This document shows positions 23,147 to 29,541 of a stretch of 64,000 nucleotides of DNA, one piece after another. The stretch is from CAZZHG01 sp964653655 (GTDB taxonomy: Bacteria; Bdellovibrionota; FAC87; UBA2466). Position 1 is the stretch's first letter; each line of letters opens with the position of its first letter. The stretch spans positions 1-64,000 of the forward strand of contig CAZZHG010000008.1 in the NCBI GenBank assembly GCA_964653655.1, read 5' to 3'. The notes under the pieces are model-generated. The model ran no database searches. It was not told the origin of the DNA and saw only the letters and a list, made by a program, of their open reading frames with translations. Made by a program: the position numbers and the translations under genes.

Positions 23147-23185
23147 AAAACTGCCTCCATAACTCGGTTGCTCGTTTTGCCCATG

Positions 23186-23201
23186 TGCAAAGCAAATGCC
23201 A
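23186..23201 (-). promoter_or_regulatory. Sigma-54 promoter for 22865-23146 gene
   Basis: TGGCATTTGCTTTGCA on the minus strand, perfect TTGCA and TGGCA boxes, 40 bp before ATG 23146. Confidence 0.75.
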
Positions 23202-23226
23202 CTCATCGTCACCACCCGAGCTGAAC

Positions 23227-23242
23227 TGGCACATGGGTTGCA
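23227..23242 (+). promoter_or_regulatory. Sigma-54 promoter for KGG/BON operon
   Basis: TGGCACATGGGTTGCA, very close to consensus, 35 bp before ATG 23277. The divergent site's -24 box is only 25 bp away. Confidence 0.8.
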
Positions 23243-23276
23243 AACTTTGGTTCACGAAAAACAAGGAGGCTATGAA

Positions 23277-23642
23277 ATGGCACAATCGGCAAAGAGCAAT
23301 CGCGGGTTCGCATCCATGGACGCGGCTAAACAAAGAGAGATCGCCAGCAAGGGCGGAAGAGCCGCTCATCAACAGGGCACGGCCCATGAGTTCACGTCCG
23401 ACGAGGCGAGAGTCGCGGGACGAAAAGGGGGACTTTCCGTCAGCCGGGATCGGGCACATATGTCCCAAATCGGCCGCGAAGGCGGCACCGCGCGGGCATT
23501 CCGCCGGGCCACTCAGATGCGTGCGGTTCAGTCGGAAGGCATTCCGTTTTCACAGAGCGCCCCGGAAGCGAAACCCGAGGAGTCTCATCAGGAACCGTCG
23601 CCGGTCAATACCACCGGCGGGCTGCCGAATCAGAACCCGTGA
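23277..23642 (+). CDS. KGG-repeat general stress protein (YciG/GsiB-like)
   Basis: 121 residues from ATG 23277 with AAGGAGG upstream. It carries successive KGG motifs typical of stress-induced hydrophilic proteins: MDAAKQREIASKGGRAAHQ (about 14-32), SDEARVAGRKGGLSVS (41-56) and HMSQIGREGGTARA (61-74), then a Glu/Pro/Ser-rich tail. Family members are highly hydrophilic and accumulate under desiccation, acid or stationary stress. A BON-domain gene follows 93 bp downstream. Confidence 0.88.
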   Translation: MAQSAKSNRGFASMDAAKQREIASKGGRAAHQQGTAHEFTSDEARVAGRKGGLSVSRDRAHMSQIGREGGTARAFRRATQMRAVQSEGIPFSQSAPEAKPEESHQEPSPVNTTGGLPNQNP

Positions 23643-23735
23643 ACCGGGAGCGGCTTCGGAACGCATTTACCTCGAAGCGTTGAGATTGGTTACGAGGTGA
23701 GGCATTTCGAAGCCGCCGCAGTGGAGGACGGCAAC

Positions 23736-24176
23736 ATGAGAAACGAGCGCTACTACGCGGGAGCGAGGCCAGTTGAAGGGCCTCCCCACCCGCCCGACGA
23801 GCACGAGTTCCAGCACCATTTTCCGCGTCGGAGATCCGTGGAGGATCAGCAGGAGCGTCGGCGCCATGGAGAGGATGCGTATAGTAACGCATACAGGCCT
23901 CCGGTAGTGAGCTACGCCGGGAGAGGGCCGAAAGGCTACAGCCGCTCCGACGAGCGGATCAGAGAGGATGCTTGCGAAGCTCTGACCCAGCACCCGGCCA
24001 TCGACGCCTCCGACGTGGAGGTCGCCGTCGTGAACGGCGAGATCACGCTGACGGGCACGGTAAACGATCGATCCATGAAGCGTCTGGCCGAGGAAACGGT
24101 GGAGTACGTCATCGGAGTGAAGGACGTCGTGAACCAGCTGCGCCTTAAGGATCAGCCTGCGAATTACGCGGCCTGA
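23736..24176 (+). CDS. BON-domain protein without signal peptide
   Basis: 146 residues from ATG 23736 (GGAGGACGG upstream). The N-terminal 80 residues are charged and proline/tyrosine-rich (likely disordered). Residues about 82-140 form one BON domain: DERIREDACEALTQHPAIDA, VEVAVVNGEITLTGTV, then the helix and GVKDVVNQLRL. Unlike the BON protein at 19662 it has no export signal, so it may act in the cytoplasm or be held at the membrane by partners. Probably cotranscribed with the KGG gene. Confidence 0.8.
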   Translation: MRNERYYAGARPVEGPPHPPDEHEFQHHFPRRRSVEDQQERRRHGEDAYSNAYRPPVVSYAGRGPKGYSRSDERIREDACEALTQHPAIDASDVEVAVVNGEITLTGTVNDRSMKRLAEETVEYVIGVKDVVNQLRLKDQPANYAA

Positions 24177-24203
24177 CGGCACGAGCCACTAAGACCGGCG
24201 GGA

Positions 24204-24219
24204 TGGCACCCCCGTTGCA
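24204..24219 (+). promoter_or_regulatory. Sigma-54 promoter for hemerythrin gene
   Basis: TGGCACCCCCGTTGCA: TGGCAC and TTGCA both perfect, 43 bp before ATG 24263. Confidence 0.85.
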
Positions 24220-24262
24220 CCTCCAATCCGGCAGAAGTCCCGGATCGACGGAGGAAAAGATC

Positions 24263-24721
24263 ATGGAAAACGGGAAGGATATTTTCCAAGTATTGCACGC
24301 GGATCACGCCTTGGTTTCCGATCTCATCGATCAGCTCATCACGGCCGGGAGCCCTGATCGTAAACGCCTGTTATTCAGTGAGATCCGCGAGGAGCTGGAG
24401 TGCCATTCCTCGGCCGAAGAAGTGGCCATCTATTCCAAGCTGCGCACGGTGGAAATGACCGTTGATCTCGCCGTGGAAGCGGAACAGGAACATAGTGAAA
24501 TCCGCCGCTGTCTCGACCGGCTCGAGGATATCGAGTACGAGGACGAAAACTGGGAGCTCGGCGTGAAACAACTCTGCGAAGCAGTGGGACGTCACGTTCA
24601 AGAGGAAGAGAACGAAATTTTCGAGTCGATGCGAGCCTACTTCGATGAGGCTCAGCTGGATGACATGAAAGCCCGGTTTCTGGACGCAAAGCGGGACCTC
24701 AAGTTCAACATCGCCGCCTGA
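24263..24721 (+). CDS. Hemerythrin HHE-domain protein
   Basis: 152 residues from ATG 24263 (GAGGAAAAG upstream). Four-helix hemerythrin-like domain with expected iron ligands: HADHALVSDL (helix 1), EELECHSSAEEVAIY (helix 2), EQEHSEIRR (helix 3) and GRHVQEEENEIF (helix 4). Likely binds a di-iron centre and senses or buffers O2, NO or reactive species in the cytoplasm. Strong sigma-54 promoter of its own. Confidence 0.88.
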   Translation: MENGKDIFQVLHADHALVSDLIDQLITAGSPDRKRLLFSEIREELECHSSAEEVAIYSKLRTVEMTVDLAVEAEQEHSEIRRCLDRLEDIEYEDENWELGVKQLCEAVGRHVQEEENEIFESMRAYFDEAQLDDMKARFLDAKRDLKFNIAA

Positions 24722-24728
24722 TTCTCCA

Positions 24729-24744
24729 TGGCCCACGCCTTGCA
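24729..24744 (+). promoter_or_regulatory. Sigma-54 promoter for 55-residue gene
   Basis: TGGCCCACGCCTTGCA, GG-N10-GC and perfect TTGCA, 22 bp before ATG 24767; it begins 7 bp past the hemerythrin stop. Confidence 0.65.
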
Positions 24745-24766
24745 GTTTTAGGAACCAGGAGAAGTT

Positions 24767-24934
24767 ATGATTAACCGAGCCGAAATGGCGAGGGTCCTGC
24801 CCATCTCCGACGGGCGGGAAGACACCGAAAAACCGAAGAGCGATCTGCCCAAGCAGGTCCCATCCAAGAGCGGACGGGAAGCCCTGTTGCTATCGTTCCT
24901 GCTCGACGGAAAACCGCGTAAGCGGCCGCTTTGA
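24767..24934 (+). CDS. Small basic protein of unknown function
   Basis: 55 residues from ATG 24767 with AGGAGAAG upstream. Hydrophilic, Lys/Arg/Asp-rich (EDTEKPKSDLPKQVPSKSG), ending in a short helix (REALLLSFLLDG) and KPRKRPL. No family recognised. The combination of a near-consensus sigma-54 site and a good ribosome binding site supports it as a gene. Confidence 0.6.
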   Translation: MINRAEMARVLPISDGREDTEKPKSDLPKQVPSKSGREALLLSFLLDGKPRKRPL

Positions 24935-25020
24935 CCGCGGGGCCGCTGAGCGAACCCTACGTTAGCGGTTCGGTTTTAATACAATCAACGAAACGAAAGT
25001 ATTCCGGCGCGCCGTTGATT

Positions 25021-25047
25021 GAGGGTTGATTGACTCAATCAACCCTC
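25021..25047. repeat. Near-perfect 27-bp palindrome
   Basis: GAGGGTTGATTGA (25021-25033), a central C, then TCAATCAACCCTC (25035-25047): 13 bp arms without mismatch. CAATCAACG at 24982-24990 and CGTTGATTG at 25013-25021 form a further inverted pair, so the GTTGATTG word occurs several times in both orientations. It lies in the 200-bp gap between convergent genes and may act as terminator or protein-binding site. Confidence 0.6.
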
Positions 25048-25134
25048 GATTAAATTGAGTGGCTCTTCATGAGCCCATCACGGTGGGAGCCCGGCCCCGG
25101 CCCCACTACGGGACCGAGGCCGAGTGGAGGATAC

Positions 25135-25581
25135 TCACGGAGTTTGGGTGCACTCCATGGTGAGCTGATGCAGTTTCATCGGGGCAAAGAATTCCTTACG
25201 CAGAAGCTGAACCGTCACGTAGGAGATCTTCTCGCCGTGGGAAGCGCTGAAGATTCCGATGTAGTCGCTGGTGGTGGACTTGTGCGTTCCCTCGTAGAAG
25301 GCCTCATACGGCTCTTGCCCCGTCACTTTTTTCACCATTTTCGCCCCGGCCTGCTTCATGGGGATTTTGCCTCCCTTGGAAAAGGTGAGATCGGTGATCT
25401 CGTTCGCCTTGAGATCGATGTCGATCGTCTCGCCTTTCTGGGGACCTCCTCCGCCGCCGATGTTGAAGAAGTTGCCGTTCACGGTCTTCACTTCGCATTG
25501 CAGCCCTTCGGGCGCGTTGAAGGCCAGAGCGGCGGTGGCGTTCAGGGCGATTAGTACGGTTAGATACGCTACTTTGTTCAT
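25135..25581 (-). CDS. Secreted protein of unknown function
   Basis: 148 residues; GAGGAGGA precedes ATG 25581. Signal peptide about 1-20 (MNKVAYLTVLIALNATAALA). The mature chain is beta-rich with two cysteines (LQCEVK, MECTQ) likely disulfide-bonded, and a glycine run (NIGGGGGPQ). No domain recognised. It lies 15 bp downstream of the acetyltransferase gene on the same strand, so probably an operon. Confidence 0.75.
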   Translation of the reverse strand: MNKVAYLTVLIALNATAALAFNAPEGLQCEVKTVNGNFFNIGGGGGPQKGETIDIDLKANEITDLTFSKGGKIPMKQAGAKMVKKVTGQEPYEAFYEGTHKSTTSDYIGIFSASHGEKISYVTVQLLRKEFFAPMKLHQLTMECTQTP

Positions 25582-25596
25582 GGAGTTCCTCCTCGT

Positions 25597-26118
25597 TTAT
25601 AAAAGTCTTTGCAGGCACACGTCGTCGTGCCAGCGGCCGTTTTTGAAACCGATTCCTTTGAAGTAGCCGACTTGCTTGAACCCGAAGGATTCGAGAAGCC
25701 GGATGCTCGCCGTGTTTTCGGAGTTCACGCCGGCTAGAATGCAGTGAAATTTCTGCTCCACCGCCCGCTCGAAAAGCTTCGCGGCAAGAGCGCGCCCTAC
25801 TCCGGCGCCCCGTTGCCCCGCTTTTACGTAGATGGATCCCGATACAGTGAAGCGGTATCCGCTAAGCGGGTGAAAAGGGGTGAGCGCGGCAAAGCCCACG
25901 ATCTCGTGGCCGCTATCGGCGACGAGCACGGGGAGCCCGCGCTTTTGGAGAGATTCAAGCCAGGCGAGGCGGTCGGCTATCTTTTGCGGCTCGCTTTCGT
26001 AGTGGTTGTGGCCGTGGGCTACTTCAAAGTTGTAAATCGCGGTGATGGCTTCCACGTCGGAAGCATTCGCCTCCCTAACCGCCACTTCAGATACCGCCTC
26101 CGCGTTCGCGCCTCCCAT
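25597..26118 (-). CDS. GNAT acetyltransferase, phosphinothricin/methionine-sulfone type
   Basis: 173 residues. Full GNAT fold: AVREANASDVEAITAIYNF at the start, IVGFAALTPF (beta 4), SGSIYVKAGQRGAGVGRALA with the Q/R-x-x-G-x-G/A acetyl-CoA loop, and LESFGFKQVGYF near the C-terminus. The AIYNFEV and F(K/E)xGR patterns are those of PAT/Bar-like enzymes that N-acetylate phosphinothricin, methionine sulfone or sulfoximine. Exact substrate unknown. Confidence 0.85.
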   Translation of the reverse strand: MGGANAEAVSEVAVREANASDVEAITAIYNFEVAHGHNHYESEPQKIADRLAWLESLQKRGLPVLVADSGHEIVGFAALTPFHPLSGYRFTVSGSIYVKAGQRGAGVGRALAAKLFERAVEQKFHCILAGVNSENTASIRLLESFGFKQVGYFKGIGFKNGRWHDDVCLQRLL

Positions 26119-26198
26119 ATGCCCTCCACCCTCAGATTAGGCGAATGGCTGCACTGCACCAAATAGGAGAGGCCAATGGCTCCAATAGCGGGAAGCTA

Positions 26199-26462
26199 TC
26201 AGCGGCAGAGATAGCGCGCGGAGACCGTCACCGGCGTGCAGCCCCCGTTATTTTGGATTTTCACTTCGACACCGATGAGCTGCACCGGGCCCGTGCAAGT
26301 GATGCGGGCCTTTCTTTCCGTATCGGCGAGCGCGGCGGGTACCGCCGTGTTAGGCAGCTCGTAGCACGCCGGACGTACGGATTTCGTAGCAATGACCGGA
26401 ATTGCTTGAGCCGCACCCGTGTACAGAGATAGGGCCGTCAGGGACAGAATAAGTTTTTTCAT
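26199..26462 (-). CDS. Small secreted cysteine-containing protein
   Basis: 87 residues from ATG 26462 (AAGGAG 7 bp upstream). Signal peptide about 1-20 (MKKLILSLTALSLYTGAAQA). The mature 67 residues contain four cysteines (PACYEL, ITCTG, GGCTP, YLCR), probably two disulfides. No family recognised. Confidence 0.7.
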   Translation of the reverse strand: MKKLILSLTALSLYTGAAQAIPVIATKSVRPACYELPNTAVPAALADTERKARITCTGPVQLIGVEVKIQNNGGCTPVTVSARYLCR

Positions 26463-26806
26463 GGAACACTCCTTCATCGCAACCTTAGATCCAGGCGGAG
26501 TCCAAGGGATAATCGAAAAGCCCGATGCTTATCATCGGATTTTCCTATCCCCGGTTCTGCCTGGGCAGGCCGCTATAGAGGAGTGATACTTTTTGAACGA
26601 TTCCGCTGACCGAATCCGAACTTCCTCAAAGTCGTATTCTGACATTGCTCAAAGCACTGACGTTTTCTCCCGGAATGCGGCCAAAACCCTCACGTTTTGT
26701 TTCCGGTTAAGTGTATTCCGGGGCGGGCACCGGCCAGTTCACCTACGATTTTTCTACGTTCCCGCCGCACGGCGGACCTGGCGGCGTTCTTGCTAATTAG
26801 GAGGGC
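26463..26806. other. Intergenic region without supported gene
   Basis: It separates two divergent small genes. The only ORF (26593-26796, plus) lacks a ribosome binding site and recognisable composition. Two GG-N10-GC sequences (26478-26493 minus, 26779-26794 plus) would place initiation inside the ribosome binding sites of the flanking genes and are doubtful. No strong repeat is seen. Confidence 0.5.
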
Positions 26807-27049
26807 ATGTATCTATCACCGATTCTTGTCGTGGCTTGGGCAGTGGTAACCGTGGGAACGATCGCTTTCGCTTTCCACACTCGCCGCTCCCACAATCGCA
26901 ACCGTTCGGCTTTGAGAAAGGCTCAAAAGTCCCTGCAAAAACTGGAGAGCAAGAACGGCAAGCTTTGGTACGAAGTCATGAAGTCCCGCGCCAACGGCGA
27001 CCTTTACCGCACCAACGAAATCACCGTCACCAACGCCGAAGCCCGCTAA
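26807..27049 (+). CDS. Small membrane protein with basic cytoplasmic tail
   Basis: 80 residues; GGAGGG immediately precedes ATG 26807. One N-terminal transmembrane helix (about 4-24, SPILVVAWAVVTVGTIAFAF), then a basic helical segment (HTRRSHNRNRSALRKAQKSL). No family recognised. It stops 14 bp before the convergent Fic gene ends. Confidence 0.6.
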   Translation: MYLSPILVVAWAVVTVGTIAFAFHTRRSHNRNRSALRKAQKSLQKLESKNGKLWYEVMKSRANGDLYRTNEITVTNAEAR

Positions 27050-27063
27050 GGGCGGCCAACGAA

Positions 27064-28074
27064 CTATTTCCGGTTTTCAGTTTCCAGAGTCTCGATGTGG
27101 AGGCGCATACCCTGAAGGGTGATGCTTAGGTCCCATACGGGATCCATGTTCATGTCTCGCTCGTGAAACTGGATCGGAGGGGGGAGATCGTACCGTTCGT
27201 AAAGCAGATCCGCGAGTAACCGTATGGCGCGGCCATTTCCATCCAGAAAGGGATGAACCGTCATAAGATCCCGGCGCATGCGGCAAATGGCCACCACACG
27301 CTCTCTATCCGTTTTGGAAGCGGCGAGATCCAAATTCAACTGAGCGAAGATCTCGCTTACCGCCTTCTCCACTTCGGCCGGTGGAACGAAATGAACGTCG
27401 CCCGTGAATTGACCGGGGCGCCGTTCCCGAATAGTCGCCTCGTCGACTTTGAGATACGGATTCTTCCGGAAGGATTCGAGATCGGGACCGGCCATCCAGC
27501 GGCCCTGATCACTCTTTTGATCGCCATTGTGGACGAAAGAATCCAATGGATCGCTTCTGAATTTTCCCGCCAGCGAAGCCTGATCGACACCCGAGTAAAC
27601 CACGCGGTCCCGCAAGTTGACGTGGCTGAGCCTTTCGGCCGCCACTTCGGGAGAAATCTTGCCCTCGGCGAGATCCCGCTCCACCCGGCGTTTTTCATGG
27701 CCCACGAAGTAATGATCTTGAAGAGCGATCGTGTGGAGTGTCTTAAGAAGCTCGGGCCCTATCTCCGCCGTTTTCGCGACGGAACTTCCATATCGGGCGG
27801 CCATGGACCAGTTCGAGTAAACTTTCGGCCCGTACACTTCCAGCGCGTTGCCGCTGGCGTGAAGCCAGTCTTCCGTGTTCACTAGGCGGCGGGCTTCCAT
27901 CCCTAGGCTCAACTTCCAGTTGCGCCGGCGGGCAGATTGGTACCCTTTCTTGATGCTCGCAATCGCCTCGTCGATGTCGCCGACGGAGCGGGCACCGATC
28001 AGGCACCAATCCCACCTCGTGGGACCGGCGGCCGCCGCCATCGAAAGAGAAAGGAGTAGAAGGAAGCGAATCAT
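27064..28074 (-). CDS. Secreted Fic-domain protein
   Basis: 336 residues. Residues 1-16 (MIRFLLLLSLSMAAAA) look like a signal peptide, unusual for Fic enzymes. The catalytic motif HPFLDGNGRAIR is complete at about 274-285, preceded by the expected helices. Fic proteins mainly transfer AMP, or sometimes other phosphoryl groups, to hydroxyl side chains of target proteins. Near the C-terminus TLETEN (about 329-334) fits the (S/T)xxxE(G/N) self-inhibitory pattern, compatible with class III regulation, though this could be chance. The start overlaps the stop of the upstream secreted-protein gene by 4 bp, so the two are coupled. Confidence 0.85.
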   Translation of the reverse strand: MIRFLLLLSLSMAAAAGPTRWDWCLIGARSVGDIDEAIASIKKGYQSARRRNWKLSLGMEARRLVNTEDWLHASGNALEVYGPKVYSNWSMAARYGSSVAKTAEIGPELLKTLHTIALQDHYFVGHEKRRVERDLAEGKISPEVAAERLSHVNLRDRVVYSGVDQASLAGKFRSDPLDSFVHNGDQKSDQGRWMAGPDLESFRKNPYLKVDEATIRERRPGQFTGDVHFVPPAEVEKAVSEIFAQLNLDLAASKTDRERVVAICRMRRDLMTVHPFLDGNGRAIRLLADLLYERYDLPPPIQFHERDMNMDPVWDLSITLQGMRLHIETLETENRK

Positions 28075-28829
28075 CGCTTGCCCCGCACTTGCTCAAAGAG
28101 GGGCCCGCACGGATTCGCGGGCTCACCGAATACGTGACGGAATCTGTGGGGCAAGCGACGCCGGTCGAAATCGAGAAAGGCCTCGACGAACTTGACGACT
28201 TGCCGCCGGAATTTTCGGTCGTTGAAGACGGAGTCGGAGGAATCCTCGCGGCGGTACCCGCGGTAATGGAGCGAGTCCTTCGGATACTCGAAGTCTGGAT
28301 CCTTGAGATGTTTCAGCTCGGCTTCCAGCTCCGCCCGCGAAGCTTCCGGAGAAGCGCTGTAGGTCTCGACCGCCGCGGGATCGAGAATTATGTACTCGCT
28401 GAAGAGAAGCGTCTTTCCGCTTTCCGTGTAATGTTTGTGGAGGAGGATCTGGGCGTCGCCCAATTCGAAGGGCGTCTTCTCCCCTTTCGGCAATTTGCCG
28501 TAAGTCGCGACCTCTCTCATCCGCGCGTCGGCCTTCGGCTGGATTTTGACCAGCACCTCGCCTCCGTAGATCTCCGCTTCGGTGGTGGCCAGGCCCGTCA
28601 CCGGATGATCCCAGGCAAAGGTGGCCGGATGACCGATCAAATTGGGGTAGTGATCGGCGAGGAGCGTTCGGTAGTACAGCGTGTCCAGGGGATAGCCCGT
28701 GGTCCCTCGGTTCGCCGACGACACTCGGCTGAGCGAGCGCACCTTCGCCCAGTGGTAAAGGGCGGTCGGCACCTCGGCCGTCGCTGACGCGCCGACCCAA
28801 AGGCAGAGTAAAATTAGACAGATCCTCAC
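28071..28829 (-). CDS. Secreted protein cotranscribed with the Fic gene
   Basis: 252 residues. Signal peptide about 1-18 (MRICLILLCLWVGASATA). The mature part starts LYHWAKVRSLSRV and has a central IYGGEVLVKIQPKADARM segment. The order of a Y/H-W start and a later basic strand is vaguely like ADP-ribosyltransferase-type folds, but I cannot identify the catalytic residues, so this is only a guess. One Cys near the end. It precedes the secreted Fic protein with an ATGA overlap; it could be a partner, inhibitor or co-effector. Confidence 0.7.
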   Translation of the reverse strand: MRICLILLCLWVGASATAEVPTALYHWAKVRSLSRVSSANRGTTGYPLDTLYYRTLLADHYPNLIGHPATFAWDHPVTGLATTEAEIYGGEVLVKIQPKADARMREVATYGKLPKGEKTPFELGDAQILLHKHYTESGKTLLFSEYIILDPAAVETYSASPEASRAELEAELKHLKDPDFEYPKDSLHYRGYRREDSSDSVFNDRKFRRQVVKFVEAFLDFDRRRLPHRFRHVFGEPANPCGPLFEQVRGKR

Positions 28830-28945
28830 GCTTACGTTTCGGCAGGAACGGCCCTGGCCGGGAGTAGGCGTTATGAGAACGAAATTCGCCTGAAATGCCG
28901 CCGCGATCCTTTCCCATGGCCCCGCTCCGGACTACGTTGGGGCCC

Positions 28946-29494
28946 GTGAAATCGCTACTTATTGCTTCGCTTTTGACGTGTCTGTCGGCTCACGCGGCCC
29001 TTGCTCCGAGGGAGGCCGCCAAGCTCAGTGCTTCGGAAACTTCCGCCCGATTGAGAAGCGGTCCGGGCCGCGTGCTGATAAGCCTCGGGCTTCACGAGAT
29101 CCGTAACACCGAACCTCAGAGCCTAATTCAGATGGATCTGCAGTATCCGGTGCTTTCGACTTTTTCGATCGCGCTGCAAGCGATGGCGCCCACGAAGCGC
29201 AAGGACTTGAGCTACTACGTCGGCGGCGCCCTTCACTGGTACCGGCGGCCGAACGCGGGCCTGTGGCTTCAGGCGGGCGCCGGCCAATTCAATTTCCGAA
29301 AGACTTCCGGCATCGCCGGTTACACCGGCATGCGCGCGATGGTCGGCTGGCGTTGGCGCCCGGTGGATCACACGGGAAGTTTCGGATTCGCGGTTGGTCC
29401 GGAGATGAACAAGGTGGCTGGGAAGTCGGTGTGGGGAGCGGCTTTGCGGTTCGACGTCGGAGCGGATTTCAGGCCGGAAAGTTTCTTCTTCTAG
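28946..29494 (+). CDS. Outer-membrane beta-barrel-like secreted protein
   Basis: 182 residues from GTG 28946, chosen because it starts directly with the signal peptide KSLLIASLLTCLSAHAA; in-frame ATGs at 28895 and 28916 would add a proline-rich stretch. The mature part alternates polar and hydrophobic residues in beta-strand fashion (GGALHWYRRPNAGLWLQAG) and ends in Phe (ESFFF), typical of outer-membrane barrels. It is divergent from the Fic operon. Confidence 0.7.
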   Translation: MKSLLIASLLTCLSAHAALAPREAAKLSASETSARLRSGPGRVLISLGLHEIRNTEPQSLIQMDLQYPVLSTFSIALQAMAPTKRKDLSYYVGGALHWYRRPNAGLWLQAGAGQFNFRKTSGIAGYTGMRAMVGWRWRPVDHTGSFGFAVGPEMNKVAGKSVWGAALRFDVGADFRPESFFF

Positions 29495-29497
29495 TAA

Positions 29498-29525
29498 CCC
29501 CTCCCCCGCTTTCACGAGGGAGGGG
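29498..29525. terminator. Hairpin between convergent genes
   Basis: CCCCTCCC (29498-29505) and GGGAGGGG (29518-29525) form a perfect 8-bp GC stem with a 12-nt loop between the barrel gene and the subtilase gene. No long T run, so termination is plausible rather than certain. Confidence 0.5.
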
Positions 29526-29541
29526 CTCCAGAATACTTACA

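Noticed and set aside
26478..26493. TGGATCTAAGGTTGCG on the minus strand before the gene starting at 26462
   Set aside because: Initiation would fall inside the AAGGAG ribosome binding site and the -24 box is poor.
26779..26794. TGGCGGCGTTCTTGCT, a GG-N10-GC sequence before the gene at 26807
   Set aside because: Initiation would fall at about 26805, after the obvious GGAGGG ribosome binding site, so it probably does not drive this gene.
26593..26796. 67-codon ORF starting FNDSADRIRTSSK-like after its start codon
   Set aside because: No ribosome binding site, no hydrophobic or motif pattern, and the composition looks intergenic.
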